From NCBI GenBank assembly GCA_016124445.1, contig WGNR01000013.1, forward strand, positions 99,460-163,459: 64,000 bases of DNA, given 5' to 3'. A program made the translations under genes and the position numbers. The notes beneath the pieces are model-generated. The model did not search any database and had not been told where the DNA came from. It worked only from the letters and a program-made list of their open reading frames with translations. This document shows, piece after piece, positions 51,070 to 61,142 of this stretch. This stretch comes from a bacterium. Lineage in GTDB: Bacteria; Planctomycetota; Planctomycetia; Pirellulales; Pirellulaceae. Each line of letters starts with the position of its first letter. Position 1 is the first letter of the stretch.

Positions 51070-52947
51070 GTGAAGTCGAAGGTTTTCTGCCTGGTTGTCT
51101 GCGGTCTACTGTTTTCAAGCAGCGGCTTGGTTCTGGCGGAAGAAGGCCCGCAAAAAACCACAGAGAAACTGTCAATCAACCTGACTCGGCAGGACTACCA
51201 GGGCAATATCCACGCGATTTCTCCCAACTCGCGCAACAAGGTCCGGGTCTTCGCTTTCATCACCGGCGAATGCCCCATCTCGCGCAGCTACTTTCCGGTA
51301 CTCAACGACTTATATGCTGAGTGGGGAAAGAATGATAAGCAAATTGAGTTTCTCGGCGTCTGGGCAGATGTCACGCAATCTCCGCAAGAAATCGCCGAGT
51401 TCGCCAAAGAGTTCTCTTTGAAGTTTCCTATTTTGCTCGATCGCGATGCCACGCTCGGCAAATCATTCAAACCGACCACCGTCCCGGAAGTATTCGTCCT
51501 CGATCGTCATGGCAACGTCGAATATCGCGGACGAATCGACGATCGCTACCAGCAACTCGGCACACGCAAACCGGAAGCATCGGAGCATACGCTCAAAGAT
51601 GCGGTCCACAACGTTTCGCTCGGGCTACCAGTAATCCAGCCGAAGACCAAGCCGGTCGGCTGTTACTACGAACTTCCCCCGACACCCAAGTCAGGCGAAG
51701 CGGAACTTACCTTCAACCGTGATATCGCTCCGATCCTCAATGCCAACTGCGTCGTCTGCCATCGCGAGGGAGAAATCGCTCCGTTCACGCTGACCAGCTA
51801 CCTGGACGCCGCCAAACGTGCCCGGCAGATAGCTCGGGTCGTGGACGACAAGCTGATGCCTCCCTGGAAAGTCAGTCAGAACCATGGCGAGTTCGAGGGG
51901 CAACGATCGCTGACAGAGCGTGAGATAGAAACGCTGAAGTCGTGGGCCCAATCCGATCGAGCCGAAGGAGACGCTGCCGACCTGCCGCCGCTGCCGACGT
52001 TTGCCTCGGACTGGGTGTTGGGCAAACCCGACCTGGTATTGGAAATGCCTGAAGAGTTCGAGATTCCAGCCGGTGGGCCTGATATCTTCCACAATTTTGT
52101 CATTCCCTACGACATCCCCGAGGACAAGCTCGTTGCCACCGTCCAATTCAAGCCGGGCGATCCGAGTGTCGTGCATCATTCGATTTTGTATCTCGACAAC
52201 AGCGGTCGAGCTCGAGCGCGTGACAAGGCAACGCCTGAGCCCGGTTACTCCACCTTCGGCGGCCCCGGCTTCCCTCCGGCCGGCTCGATCGGCGGCTGGT
52301 CGCCCGGCAAAACGCCGCGCCGCTTGCCGGAAGGCTTGGGACGCATGATGGACAAAGGCTTCGACCTAGTCATGCAGATTCACTATCACCCCAGCGGCAA
52401 AGCGACCAAGGATCGCTCGAAGGTCGGAATCTACTTCGTCGACAAGCCGAAGCAGGAAGCCTTCGCCATCTGGGCCTCGAACCTGGAACTCGATATCCCC
52501 CCAGGCGAGAAAAACTATGTCGCCAAAGCCCAGTACAAGGTTCCGGCCGATGTCACCTTGCTCAGTTGCATTCCTCACATGCATCTGTTGGGGCAAACGA
52601 TGCATGTCACGGCTCAATTCCCCGATGGCACCACGCAAGAGTTAGTCGATGTGCCGCAGTGGGATTTCAATTGGCAGGAAGAATATGTCTACGCCGATCC
52701 CATCAAGCTGCCCAAGGGCACGGTGTTGAAAGTGGTTGCCAGCTACGACAATTCGTCCGAAAACCCCTCAAACCCTAACTATCCGCCCCAGCAGGTTACC
52801 TTCGGCGAAGAGACCACCGACGAGATGCTCTACTGCTTCTTTCTGGTCACGACCGAAAAACCGGATGATGTGCGGATCGTGGAAGGGGACTCGCTGCTGA
52901 AGGAAGTCATCCGACGGGCCGCTTTCCGGATGAAGTTCGGACGATAA
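51070..52947 (+). CDS. Exported redoxin-cytochrome c-copper monooxygenase fusion
   Basis: 625 residues from GTG at 51070 (GGGAG nine bases upstream), starting with a signal peptide (VKSKVFCLVVCGLLFSSSGLVLAEE). Three domains follow. A thioredoxin-like redoxin (about 35-190) has ECPIS, with one Cys of the usual pair (C68). A cytochrome-c-like segment has NANCVVCHREG (CxxCH 227-231). The remaining part has copper-monooxygenase ligands like PHM: HH in VVHHSIL (369-370), MQIHYHPSG (H438/H440), HxH in CIPHMHLLG (503/505) and a Met in TTDEMLY (M586). Copper type II ascorbate-dependent monooxygenases hydroxylate peptide- or catechol-type substrates; the substrate here is unknown. Such fused proteins recur in planctomycetes. 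It may pass electrons from a heme to the copper site. Confidence 0.85.
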   Translation: MKSKVFCLVVCGLLFSSSGLVLAEEGPQKTTEKLSINLTRQDYQGNIHAISPNSRNKVRVFAFITGECPISRSYFPVLNDLYAEWGKNDKQIEFLGVWADVTQSPQEIAEFAKEFSLKFPILLDRDATLGKSFKPTTVPEVFVLDRHGNVEYRGRIDDRYQQLGTRKPEASEHTLKDAVHNVSLGLPVIQPKTKPVGCYYELPPTPKSGEAELTFNRDIAPILNANCVVCHREGEIAPFTLTSYLDAAKRARQIARVVDDKLMPPWKVSQNHGEFEGQRSLTEREIETLKSWAQSDRAEGDAADLPPLPTFASDWVLGKPDLVLEMPEEFEIPAGGPDIFHNFVIPYDIPEDKLVATVQFKPGDPSVVHHSILYLDNSGRARARDKATPEPGYSTFGGPGFPPAGSIGGWSPGKTPRRLPEGLGRMMDKGFDLVMQIHYHPSGKATKDRSKVGIYFVDKPKQEAFAIWASNLELDIPPGEKNYVAKAQYKVPADVTLLSCIPHMHLLGQTMHVTAQFPDGTTQELVDVPQWDFNWQEEYVYADPIKLPKGTVLKVVASYDNSSENPSNPNYPPQQVTFGEETTDEMLYCFFLVTTEKPDDVRIVEGDSLLKEVIRRAAFRMKFGR

Positions 52948-53176
52948 ATCCTGAAATTCCCTGACGTTAACAACGCTAGCGAGATCGGCAAATTCAATGG
53001 AAAATCAGTCTGATCTCGGTTGACCCTGCCCCTGGCAATCTCTATCTTTCACGCCCCGTCCGCCTCGAATTCTGGCTATTGAATAGCTAGCACTTGGCGG
53101 CGAAAAACGAGAGGTCGGTTCATTCTTGAATCTACCCCTCAGCATCTTTAATTCAGGGCGGAACGGAATCGAAATC

Positions 53177-56100
53177 ATGTTGCAGACGACGCGCTCATGG
53201 ATGGGCGCTTTGCTGGCCGCTTGTACGTTGGCCTGGTTCACCTATCCCATCCAGGCACAGCAAACTGGCAACCAGGGCTACGGTCCGATCCCTATCACGG
53301 TCGACTCCGGTAGTTCCAAGGGCAAACTCAACGGTCAACCGATCCGAGGTCCCATTCCGCTGCAGTTCGACGGTGATCCGCCTCCGCCGCCATCGGCATT
53401 TCAGCAGGCACCAACCACGCCGGTGAATCAAACGCCGCCAACTTTCATGCAGGGTGCCGTGCCTCAACAAGCGCCGCCTGCACCTTTTTCACCTCGGCCA
53501 GCCGCTTCTCGATTTACCAACCAGGTCGAATCGCAGCCAGCGTATCGAACCGCGGCGAATCCACAGGCCGCGAGTCAAACGCCCTTACAACCGAGTGCTC
53601 CTGCCGCTGCCGCAGGCGCTGCCCCGGCTGGCCCAACCATGCCTGAAGAAGAATTGACACTAGATCAAATCGAGGCACTTCGCCAGGCGGCGGAAGGTTC
53701 GACCGAGCTGGACGAAGAAAAGAAAAAGATAGTCGCAGGTCTGTATCGCGACGCGGCCGCCAAAGTGAAGGAAGCTCAGGACCTAGCCGCCAAGACGGCT
53801 GCCATGATGAACGAAAGTAAGTCGGAAATAATCGCCCAGCGGCTGGAAGCACTCAAGCTGAGCCTAGCCGAACTGCAGAAGCGAAAGCAGGAAAGCTTTG
53901 CGGATGTGCCCCTGGCGGAGCTTGAACAGCGCCAGGCCAAGCAGGAAGTCGACAACACAACGTATCAGAAAAACCAAGCTGTCGCCGAAAGCGAACCGAA
54001 GCGACGCATCGATCGCCGCAAGGAAATCCGCCAATGGATGGCCGACGCTCCCGGCAAATTCAATGAGTTACGTCAGGCAAGCGAGGCGATCTCACCGGAC
54101 GAAAACCCCTTCATCGCTCAGGCCCTCAAGACCAAGCTGATGGCACAGCGACTTGCCCTTTATCGCCAATACGTGAACGACGGATCGGAACTTGCGAGTT
54201 ACGATGCCGAAGAATCGGTCAACCTGCTTCGCTACGAACGCGATCTCGCCAGCCAAAATTTGGCATTCGCTCAGCAAACGACTAAAGCAATTGCCGACGA
54301 AGTCAAGAAGAAGCGAGCCCAGGCGGCGCAAGAGGCTGTTCAACAGGCCCGAGTTCAATTGATCATGGTGCATCCCGCCCTGCGCAGCTATGCCGAGGGG
54401 AATCAACGACTCGCCGAGACATCGCAAGAGATCACACAAAAACTTGAAAAAGTCGTCGAAGATTCAAAGAAGGCGGAAGACGACCTGACAGCGTTGCGAA
54501 AACAGTTTCGGTCTACCAGGGAAAAGGTCGACCAACTTGGTTTAACCAGCTCCATTGGCGTTCTACTTCGCAAACAGCGGACAGAGTTGTTTAAGCGATC
54601 GCCGTGGAAGAGTGGCTCACCTGATCGTCAGGCACAGATCGAGGATGCCCAGTTCAAGCACTTTGAATACGACGAACAGCGTAGTGCGCTGTTGAATCCC
54701 GATGACTTCGTGCAGCAAATCCTGAAGGAATCGGACTTGAAGACCGACGCCGAACGCGTCGAACTTCAAGCAGCGGCTCGAGAAGTATTCGACCGCAAGC
54801 AGGAATACCTGGATCAAGTCAACGGAAATCTCATAAAGTATGTCGACGAGCTAATCGAACTCAGATCAACCGAAAAACAGACCGCCGAGGTAATTGTCGA
54901 ATTCCAGAAATACATCGACAAACGAGTCCTCTGGATTCGCAGCGGCAACATTCTGGTCACCGAGTTGTTGACCGATTCGGCGGACAAGTCGTTCCTGATG
55001 CCATCCAACTGGATCGAAGTTGCTCAGGCACTCTGGTCCGATGTCAAACAAAACCCGCTGGTTTACATGATCGTGACCGCCTTGCTGGTTGCCTTGTTGC
55101 TAAAGCAACAGAAGCTCAAAAGCGATCTGTGTGAATTCGGTGTGGCGGCCCAAAAGCCGGGCTTCTTCGGATTCTGGCCGACAATTCACAGCATCATCTA
55201 CACCTTGATATTGGCGAGCGTCAAACCAGCATTCATTGCCTTTGTTGGCTGGCGACTGATGCAGGCTTCGTCGAATCAAGCGTTCGCTATCGCGGTTGGT
55301 CATGGATTGTACTGGACAGCCGTTTTGTGGTTCCCCTTGGAATTGTTGCGATACGTTTGCCGCGACAAGGGGCTGGGCGATGCTCACTTCAAATGGCCCG
55401 ATTCTTCGCTGCTGATGCTGAGCAAAAACCTCGGCTGGATGATGGTGTTGATCTTGCCCCTTTCGTTGGTGACGACAACGTTTTATGCCCTCGACCCAAC
55501 CCATGGGCACGATGCGATCGAACGGATTTGCTTCATTTTGCAGTGCGTTGTCATGGCCGGGTTCCTGGCCCGCATCCTGCAATCCAGTGGCGTGTTCCAG
55601 GAATACCTGGCCTACAACCAAGGAGGCTGGGCCAACCGTTTGAAGTTCATCTGGTACTGGGGCGCCGTCTCCACACCACTCGTTTTGGCAGGCCTGGCTT
55701 TCTGGGGTTACTACTACACCGCCCAAGTCATTTCGTGGCGTCTTTTCGCGACAGTTTGCTGCCTCTTGGGAATGTTGCTCCTGCGAGAAAGCTTGATGCG
55801 TTGGATCATGTTGGCTCGTCGCAAGCTGAGCATCGCCCAGGCCCGCGAACGTGCCGCGGCGGCGGCTTCCCAGTCAGGCGACTCGGCCGCTGCTTCGCTA
55901 TCCAACTCGATTTTGGCAGAGCAAGCCAAAGAAGAACTATCCGCCTATAGCGCTCAGACTCAACGTTTGCTCGCCACCGGCATGTTTACCCTTTCGCTGC
56001 TTGCCTTGTGGCTGGTGTGGGGACAATTCACGCCGGCACTCAAGATGCTGGACGACTACAGCTATTCCATAGGCACCACCGAGCAAGTTGCTGACGCCGG

Positions 56101-57052
56101 AGTAACCGGGGACGCGGAAAAGACACCTGCCGCCGATGGCGAAGAAAAATCCCCTTCGGAACAAGTCGCAGCTGCCACCGGAAAGAAAATCACGATCCTG
56201 ACGATCGGCTTCGCCGCATTGATTATGATCCTAACACTGGTGTTTGCTCGCGACATCCCTGGCGTAATGGAAATGACGATCTTGCAGCGATTGCCGCTCG
56301 AGCCATCGGTGCGCTATGCCATCACCTCGTTGACCAGTTACGCAATTGTAATGATCGGCATTGTCTGGACGTTCGGCAGTTTGGGACTGGAATGGTCGCA
56401 GATTCAGTGGCTTATCACCGCACTGACCTTCGGCTTGGCGTTTGGCCTACAGGAGATGTTCGCCAACTTTGTCGCTGGAATCATCATCCTGTTCGAGCGG
56501 CCGGTTCGCGTGGGTGACATTGTCACGATCGACGATGTGACCGGCGTCGTTTCGCGAATCCGTATCCGGGCCACCTCGATCACTAACTGGGATCGCAAGG
56601 AGTATGTCGTCCCGAACAAAGAATTCATTACCGGGCGGCTCTTGAACTGGACCCTGTCCGACACCGTCAATCGCGTTGTGATCAATGTCGGAGTCGCCTA
56701 CGGCACCGATACGGAAGAGGCACGTCGCATTCTGCTTCAAATTGCCGAGAAGAACCCTTACTTGCTGAAAGAGCCGACCCCGATGGCAACCTTCGAGGGC
56801 TTTGGCGACAGCACGCTCGACTTGGTGCTGCGGGCCTTCCTGCCTAATCTCGAGAATCGTTTGCTGGTCATCAACGATCTGCATACCGAGATCGACAAGG
56901 CGTTCCGCGACGCCGAGATCGAGATCGCCTTCCCGCAGCGAGACCTGCACATTCGCACCGTTCCTGGTGCCGCTTTGGCATTGGGCATCCCGGAAGAGCA
57001 GGAGAACCGCCCGGTTGGCGAAGCCCGTCAGCAGCACCGAGGCGCGGCCTAA
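53177..57052 (+). CDS. Large MscS-family mechanosensitive channel (MscK-like)
   Basis: 1291 residues from the ATG at 53177. Signal peptide MLQTTRSWMGALLAACTLAWFTYPIQAQQ, then a proline/glutamine-rich region (about 30-150), a long coiled-coil periplasmic part (about 150-600), and about ten membrane helices. The MscS core is at the end: helix TM3 with TFGLAFGLQEMFANFVAGIIILF, ERPVRVGDIVTIDDVTGVV, the beta domain RIRATSITNWDRKEYVVPN, and FITGRLLNWTL. It releases solutes during osmotic downshock; long forms may sense envelope stress. The downstream AsmA-like gene starts 123 bases after, so both may be expressed together. Confidence 0.9.
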   Translation: MLQTTRSWMGALLAACTLAWFTYPIQAQQTGNQGYGPIPITVDSGSSKGKLNGQPIRGPIPLQFDGDPPPPPSAFQQAPTTPVNQTPPTFMQGAVPQQAPPAPFSPRPAASRFTNQVESQPAYRTAANPQAASQTPLQPSAPAAAAGAAPAGPTMPEEELTLDQIEALRQAAEGSTELDEEKKKIVAGLYRDAAAKVKEAQDLAAKTAAMMNESKSEIIAQRLEALKLSLAELQKRKQESFADVPLAELEQRQAKQEVDNTTYQKNQAVAESEPKRRIDRRKEIRQWMADAPGKFNELRQASEAISPDENPFIAQALKTKLMAQRLALYRQYVNDGSELASYDAEESVNLLRYERDLASQNLAFAQQTTKAIADEVKKKRAQAAQEAVQQARVQLIMVHPALRSYAEGNQRLAETSQEITQKLEKVVEDSKKAEDDLTALRKQFRSTREKVDQLGLTSSIGVLLRKQRTELFKRSPWKSGSPDRQAQIEDAQFKHFEYDEQRSALLNPDDFVQQILKESDLKTDAERVELQAAAREVFDRKQEYLDQVNGNLIKYVDELIELRSTEKQTAEVIVEFQKYIDKRVLWIRSGNILVTELLTDSADKSFLMPSNWIEVAQALWSDVKQNPLVYMIVTALLVALLLKQQKLKSDLCEFGVAAQKPGFFGFWPTIHSIIYTLILASVKPAFIAFVGWRLMQASSNQAFAIAVGHGLYWTAVLWFPLELLRYVCRDKGLGDAHFKWPDSSLLMLSKNLGWMMVLILPLSLVTTTFYALDPTHGHDAIERICFILQCVVMAGFLARILQSSGVFQEYLAYNQGGWANRLKFIWYWGAVSTPLVLAGLAFWGYYYTAQVISWRLFATVCCLLGMLLLRESLMRWIMLARRKLSIAQARERAAAAASQSGDSAAASLSNSILAEQAKEELSAYSAQTQRLLATGMFTLSLLALWLVWGQFTPALKMLDDYSYSIGTTEQVADAGVTGDAEKTPAADGEEKSPSEQVAAATGKKITILTIGFAALIMILTLVFARDIPGVMEMTILQRLPLEPSVRYAITSLTSYAIVMIGIVWTFGSLGLEWSQIQWLITALTFGLAFGLQEMFANFVAGIIILFERPVRVGDIVTIDDVTGVVSRIRIRATSITNWDRKEYVVPNKEFITGRLLNWTLSDTVNRVVINVGVAYGTDTEEARRILLQIAEKNPYLLKEPTPMATFEGFGDSTLDLVLRAFLPNLENRLLVINDLHTEIDKAFRDAEIEIAFPQRDLHIRTVPGAALALGIPEEQENRPVGEARQQHRGAA

Positions 57053-57175
57053 ACGACCGCCCACAAGCTCATCTAGCGATTGCTAGCCCCCAAGTCGATC
57101 TGGCTCAAGATTCCAGATTTCGCTACAAAGCTCGCGGAATTATGCGCGCCTGGCGGAATTGATAGGGTTCAAGCG

Positions 57176-60100
57176 ATGAAAAAAGATCTAGCGGAAACTG
57201 AGACCTCCTCGTCGGGATGGACCAAGTGGCGTCCGTTGATGATTTTGTGTGGGCTGGGCTTGGTGCTGATGGTGCTGCCTTCCTTCTTGGCCCAGACGCC
57301 GCTGCTACCTTGGGCCATTGGCCAGGCAACTGCCAATATCAATGCCGAAGTTTCGGTCGGATCCGCTTCGTTGGGCTGGTTCTCGCCGGTCGTCCTGAAG
57401 GACGTTCGCGTCGTTGATCCTAACGGAGGGCAGATCGCGGAAGTTCCGTCGCTACGAGTCAGCAAGTCGCTTCTGGGACTCATCATTGACTCGAGCGATC
57501 TGGGTACGATCGAGATCAATCAGCCAACCCTTCATGTCACCGCAACCCAGGGTACAACCAACCTGGAGCAAATCTTTCCGCCAGCAAAGACCGACGAGCC
57601 TGGGAAGTCGGGCGGAGAGTCAACGCCAAAATCATATCGCTTGTTGCTTCGCGATGGGACCGTCGAGTTGGCCGACGGGACCAACAGCCGAACCTGGAAG
57701 CTGGAAGACGTTTCTGTTGATGTCGACATACGCGATCCTTCGCAGCCGGCCGTCTGTTCGTTCTCAGCCGACCTCCGAGATCGCGAACAGATCGGTGTCA
57801 TTCAAGGGAAGGGGACTCTGCCGACCGCCCCCGGTGAAGCCAGATTCTCAGCGGCGACCAAAGGTATGCCGCTGGGAGTTTTTGAAATCTTAGCGACCCG
57901 GCTTGGTCAGCCGGTCTCGGCCCAAGGCGAATTGAACGGTCAGATCGATCTGGTTTCGACCGCCAACGGCGCGGCGATGCTCTGCAACCTGGAAGCCGAC
58001 GGAATCCACCTCCGCCAGATCGACGCGGCCCGTGGTCCTGGCTGGAACAATGGAACTTTGCGCATCAACGGTGAGATCGCCAGTGCGGGCAACCAGTTGG
58101 TGGCCAACCAATTCACGATGACAACTGATTGGGGACAAGTCCTGGCCAACGGAAACATCCCGACGTTGGCAGCGAACACGGCGGCTCCCAATTCTTCGAT
58201 CAATACGCTGCTGGGTGATCGCCCCTGGGAATTGCGCGGCACAATCGATATCGCTCGTCTGGCCGGAGCGTTTCCGGAACTGCTGCAAATCCGCGAGGAT
58301 GTCCAACTACAAGAAGGACGAGTATCGATCAACCTGGCCAATCAGCTTGATGCGGGTAAGCCGGCTGTTATCGGCTCGGCGGTCGTCTCCAATATTGTTG
58401 CTTCCGTTCAGGGCCGACGGGCCGATTGGAATCAGCCGCTTGAGGTTGCATTCGCCGCATCGATGCCGACCAACGAGCTTCAACTCGACTCGTTTTCCTG
58501 CCGCTCTTCGTTCCTCTCCGCCGAAGGCAAGACCAACGGACCCGAAACCGAAATCCGTTATACCCTCAACGGAGATGCCCTGACGTCGGATCTGTCGAGA
58601 TTTGTAAACCTGCAGGGAAACCGGTTCGCTGGCAACCTGGAAGGTTCCCTTCAGATTCAAAACCTGGGCTCAGGTCGATTTGGCCTGGCGGCGTTTGCCA
58701 ACGGTACCAACGTTCAGTGGCTGCAAGGTGCGCGGCCGGTACTTTCAGAACCGACCCTGGCATCGCAGATTCAATCGACGGTGCTGCTTGATGGCGGCAG
58801 CTTGAAACAGATCGAGGCTGCATTCGCCACCCTCAAAACAAACACGACTACGTTGTCGGCCCAAACGTCGACGCCTGTCTTGCTTACTGCGGAAACGATC
58901 TGGCCGGTTAAGCTTCAACTTCAAGGCCCAATCGATCCTATCTGGTCGCAGGTTCGCCAGTGGACCGGATTGCAAGACTTCCAGCTAGGTGGAAACGGGC
59001 TCGTGCTGGCGAAACTCTCGCTCGGAGAGTCGCTCTGGCAGTTGGAAGGCTTGAACGTCGATGTCGACGGCTTCTCGATCAAGGGACCGCTGACGCAGAT
59101 CTTCGAGGAAAAGCTGAAGGTCGAAGGAGGAGGTTCCCTCGATTGGAAAACGGGACTGGTATTGGCACCTCAGTTCACGATCGTCGGCACGACGATGTCG
59201 GCTCGGGGAACCGATATTTCCATACCACTGAAATCAGGTGGAACTGCGACCGGGCAGTTGGCGTACCGCGTCGACTTGAGCCGCGGTGCCCAGTGGCTAT
59301 TGCCAACCGAGTGGCTTGGCCAGAGCCGATTAGCCGGCGAAATGGCAGGCACGATGTCACTTTCGGGGAGCGAACAAGGCTTTGTCGTTCAGAACGACGG
59401 GCAGATCGCCAACTGGGAAATGATCAGCCCAGGTCCCACGATGCAAGCCGCGGCGGGCGGCCCCGTTCAGCCTGCGGCAGCAAATCGACAGCAAGTTACC
59501 TGGCGTGAAGCGAACCTGGCCTTCTCGCAGTCGATCAGCCTGAATCGCCAGGAAGATTCGCTGGCAGTCCATCGCTGCGATCTGAAATCGGCAGGACTGA
59601 GCCTTTCGATGGTTGGGGGCATCGGACAACTTTCGACGGTTGGAAATGTCTCGCTACAGGGCGAAGCAAAATACGATTGGAATAAGCTTACGCCGCTGAT
59701 CGTCGCGTTGGCCGGTCCTCAAATCTCCATTGAAGGCCAACATGCTTCACAGTTCCAATGCTCCGGACCGTTGTGGCCGCCGGGCAATTCGGAAGGCCCC
59801 AAGGTTACGCTCTCACCAGCGTGGCAAGGGCTGGGGCAAGTGGCCTGGACGCAAGCCAATCTGTATGGAATTCCGGCGGGCGAAACAACGCTTCAGGCGC
59901 AACTGCAGCAAGGAGCTTTGCAGTTGGTCGCCAACAGCCCGGAACTGAGCGGCGGCAAATTGTCGCTGCAAACGCGACTCCTCTTCAACGCAACGCCAAT
60001 CCAGTGGCAAGTTGCGCAAGGTCGAGCGATCGATAACGTAGCCATCACGCCGCAAATGTGTCAAAGCTGGTTGCGATACGTCGCTCCGGTTGTGGCCGAT

Positions 60101-60679
60101 GCTACCCGGGTGGATGGACGGTTTTCTCTCGATATCAACTCCGGTCGCTTTCCGCTGATCGATCCGATGCAAGGAGAAGCGGATGGGGTGCTCACCATTC
60201 ATAGTGCCCAGGTAACTTCAGGACCGCTCGCACATAGCTACGTCATGCTGGCTCGCAATATCGAGGCCTTGGTCAACGGAAAGGCAGCGACCGACATCAA
60301 CCAAGGTGCTGCGACCTTGCTCACACTGCCTCCCCAGCAAGTTACCTATCGAATGGTCAATGGCCGCGTCTATCATCAGAACCTGATCATGCAATCTGGA
60401 TCGGTTCGCGCGATGACGTCTGGCTGGGTCGATGCCAATCAACAGATGCAATTGGTCGCGTCGATCCCGATCGAAGAAAGTTGGATCGCCAAGGCCCACT
60501 GGCTGGGATCGATGCGCGGCACGGCGATCAACGTGCCAATTTCCGGTTCGATGAAGCAGCCAAAAATCGATACCGGCGTTATCGAGCAGCTAACAAAAGG
60601 GGTAATCGATAACGCGGCCCGAGGTGCGATCGAACAAGGAATCAATCGCGGGCTGCAAGAGCTATTCAAGGGGCGCTAA
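57176..60679 (+). CDS. Giant AsmA/TamB-like envelope protein
   Basis: 1167 residues from the ATG at 57176 (AGGG upstream). One N-terminal membrane helix (about 21-40) is followed by QATANINAEVSVGSASLGWFSPVVLKDVRVVD, the usual AsmA-type start after the anchor. The rest is a long repetitive array of beta strands, with recurring segments such as LGWFSP, NGQIDLV and GGSLDW, that fits the bridge-like groove of AsmA/TamB/YhdP proteins. These link inner and outer membranes for lipid or protein movement. Its C-terminal region (YRMVNGRVYHQNLIMQSGSV, IDNAARGAIEQGINRGLQELF) is the typical end. It follows the MscS-type channel gene with a 123-base gap. Confidence 0.75.
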   Translation: MKKDLAETETSSSGWTKWRPLMILCGLGLVLMVLPSFLAQTPLLPWAIGQATANINAEVSVGSASLGWFSPVVLKDVRVVDPNGGQIAEVPSLRVSKSLLGLIIDSSDLGTIEINQPTLHVTATQGTTNLEQIFPPAKTDEPGKSGGESTPKSYRLLLRDGTVELADGTNSRTWKLEDVSVDVDIRDPSQPAVCSFSADLRDREQIGVIQGKGTLPTAPGEARFSAATKGMPLGVFEILATRLGQPVSAQGELNGQIDLVSTANGAAMLCNLEADGIHLRQIDAARGPGWNNGTLRINGEIASAGNQLVANQFTMTTDWGQVLANGNIPTLAANTAAPNSSINTLLGDRPWELRGTIDIARLAGAFPELLQIREDVQLQEGRVSINLANQLDAGKPAVIGSAVVSNIVASVQGRRADWNQPLEVAFAASMPTNELQLDSFSCRSSFLSAEGKTNGPETEIRYTLNGDALTSDLSRFVNLQGNRFAGNLEGSLQIQNLGSGRFGLAAFANGTNVQWLQGARPVLSEPTLASQIQSTVLLDGGSLKQIEAAFATLKTNTTTLSAQTSTPVLLTAETIWPVKLQLQGPIDPIWSQVRQWTGLQDFQLGGNGLVLAKLSLGESLWQLEGLNVDVDGFSIKGPLTQIFEEKLKVEGGGSLDWKTGLVLAPQFTIVGTTMSARGTDISIPLKSGGTATGQLAYRVDLSRGAQWLLPTEWLGQSRLAGEMAGTMSLSGSEQGFVVQNDGQIANWEMISPGPTMQAAAGGPVQPAAANRQQVTWREANLAFSQSISLNRQEDSLAVHRCDLKSAGLSLSMVGGIGQLSTVGNVSLQGEAKYDWNKLTPLIVALAGPQISIEGQHASQFQCSGPLWPPGNSEGPKVTLSPAWQGLGQVAWTQANLYGIPAGETTLQAQLQQGALQLVANSPELSGGKLSLQTRLLFNATPIQWQVAQGRAIDNVAITPQMCQSWLRYVAPVVADATRVDGRFSLDINSGRFPLIDPMQGEADGVLTIHSAQVTSGPLAHSYVMLARNIEALVNGKAATDINQGAATLLTLPPQQVTYRMVNGRVYHQNLIMQSGSVRAMTSGWVDANQQMQLVASIPIEESWIAKAHWLGSMRGTAINVPISGSMKQPKIDTGVIEQLTKGVIDNAARGAIEQGINRGLQELFKGR

Positions 60680-60697
60680 TAAGCAGCGATTCGATTT

Positions 60698-61135
60698 CTA
60701 CTGCTGTTGTTGCTCGACCGGCTGGGCAGCGAAACGGCGGAATTCACCTTCGTCGATGAACACCGACTTTTGAACCAGTTGGAAGATCAAATCGGTCCCT
60801 GGCCATCCCATGGCGCTTAGCAGCGTATCAAAAGCATCTTCTGAGCAAGTTCCTTTAAGCTCAGCCGAGTGTAGCTTGCCGTTTCGATCATACAGAACGC
60901 CATCCACCTGCCAGTCGTTTTCTCCCACCCAGACGAACGAGCCGTCAGGTTCGAACAACATTCGCGGCAACCGGTTTAATCGACTCTGAGCAAACTCGAA
61001 AGAGTTCGCCATCGGCTCGCCGAGCGTAACCGGAGAGATCGCGAGTGTTTGCAAGCGAAGCCCTCGCACACGAATTAGAGGCCCCAGTTGCATTGCCCGA
61101 GGGCGAGCATACACCGAGATATGGAATCGATACAT
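60698..61135 (-). CDS. Unknown small protein next to cutA
   Basis: 145 residues from the ATG at 61135; longer frames exist upstream but overlap cutA. No family is recognised. The protein has an N-terminal beta-rich part (YRFHISVYARPRAMQLGPLIRV), a DGSFVWVGENDWQVDGVLYDRNG region and a Gln-rich end (VEQQQQ). The start is 7 bases after the cutA stop, so it is co-transcribed with it. It could take part in the same stress response, but nothing in the sequence shows how. Confidence 0.7.
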   Translation of the reverse strand: MYRFHISVYARPRAMQLGPLIRVRGLRLQTLAISPVTLGEPMANSFEFAQSRLNRLPRMLFEPDGSFVWVGENDWQVDGVLYDRNGKLHSAELKGTCSEDAFDTLLSAMGWPGTDLIFQLVQKSVFIDEGEFRRFAAQPVEQQQQ

Positions 61136-61142
61136 TGAGCTG

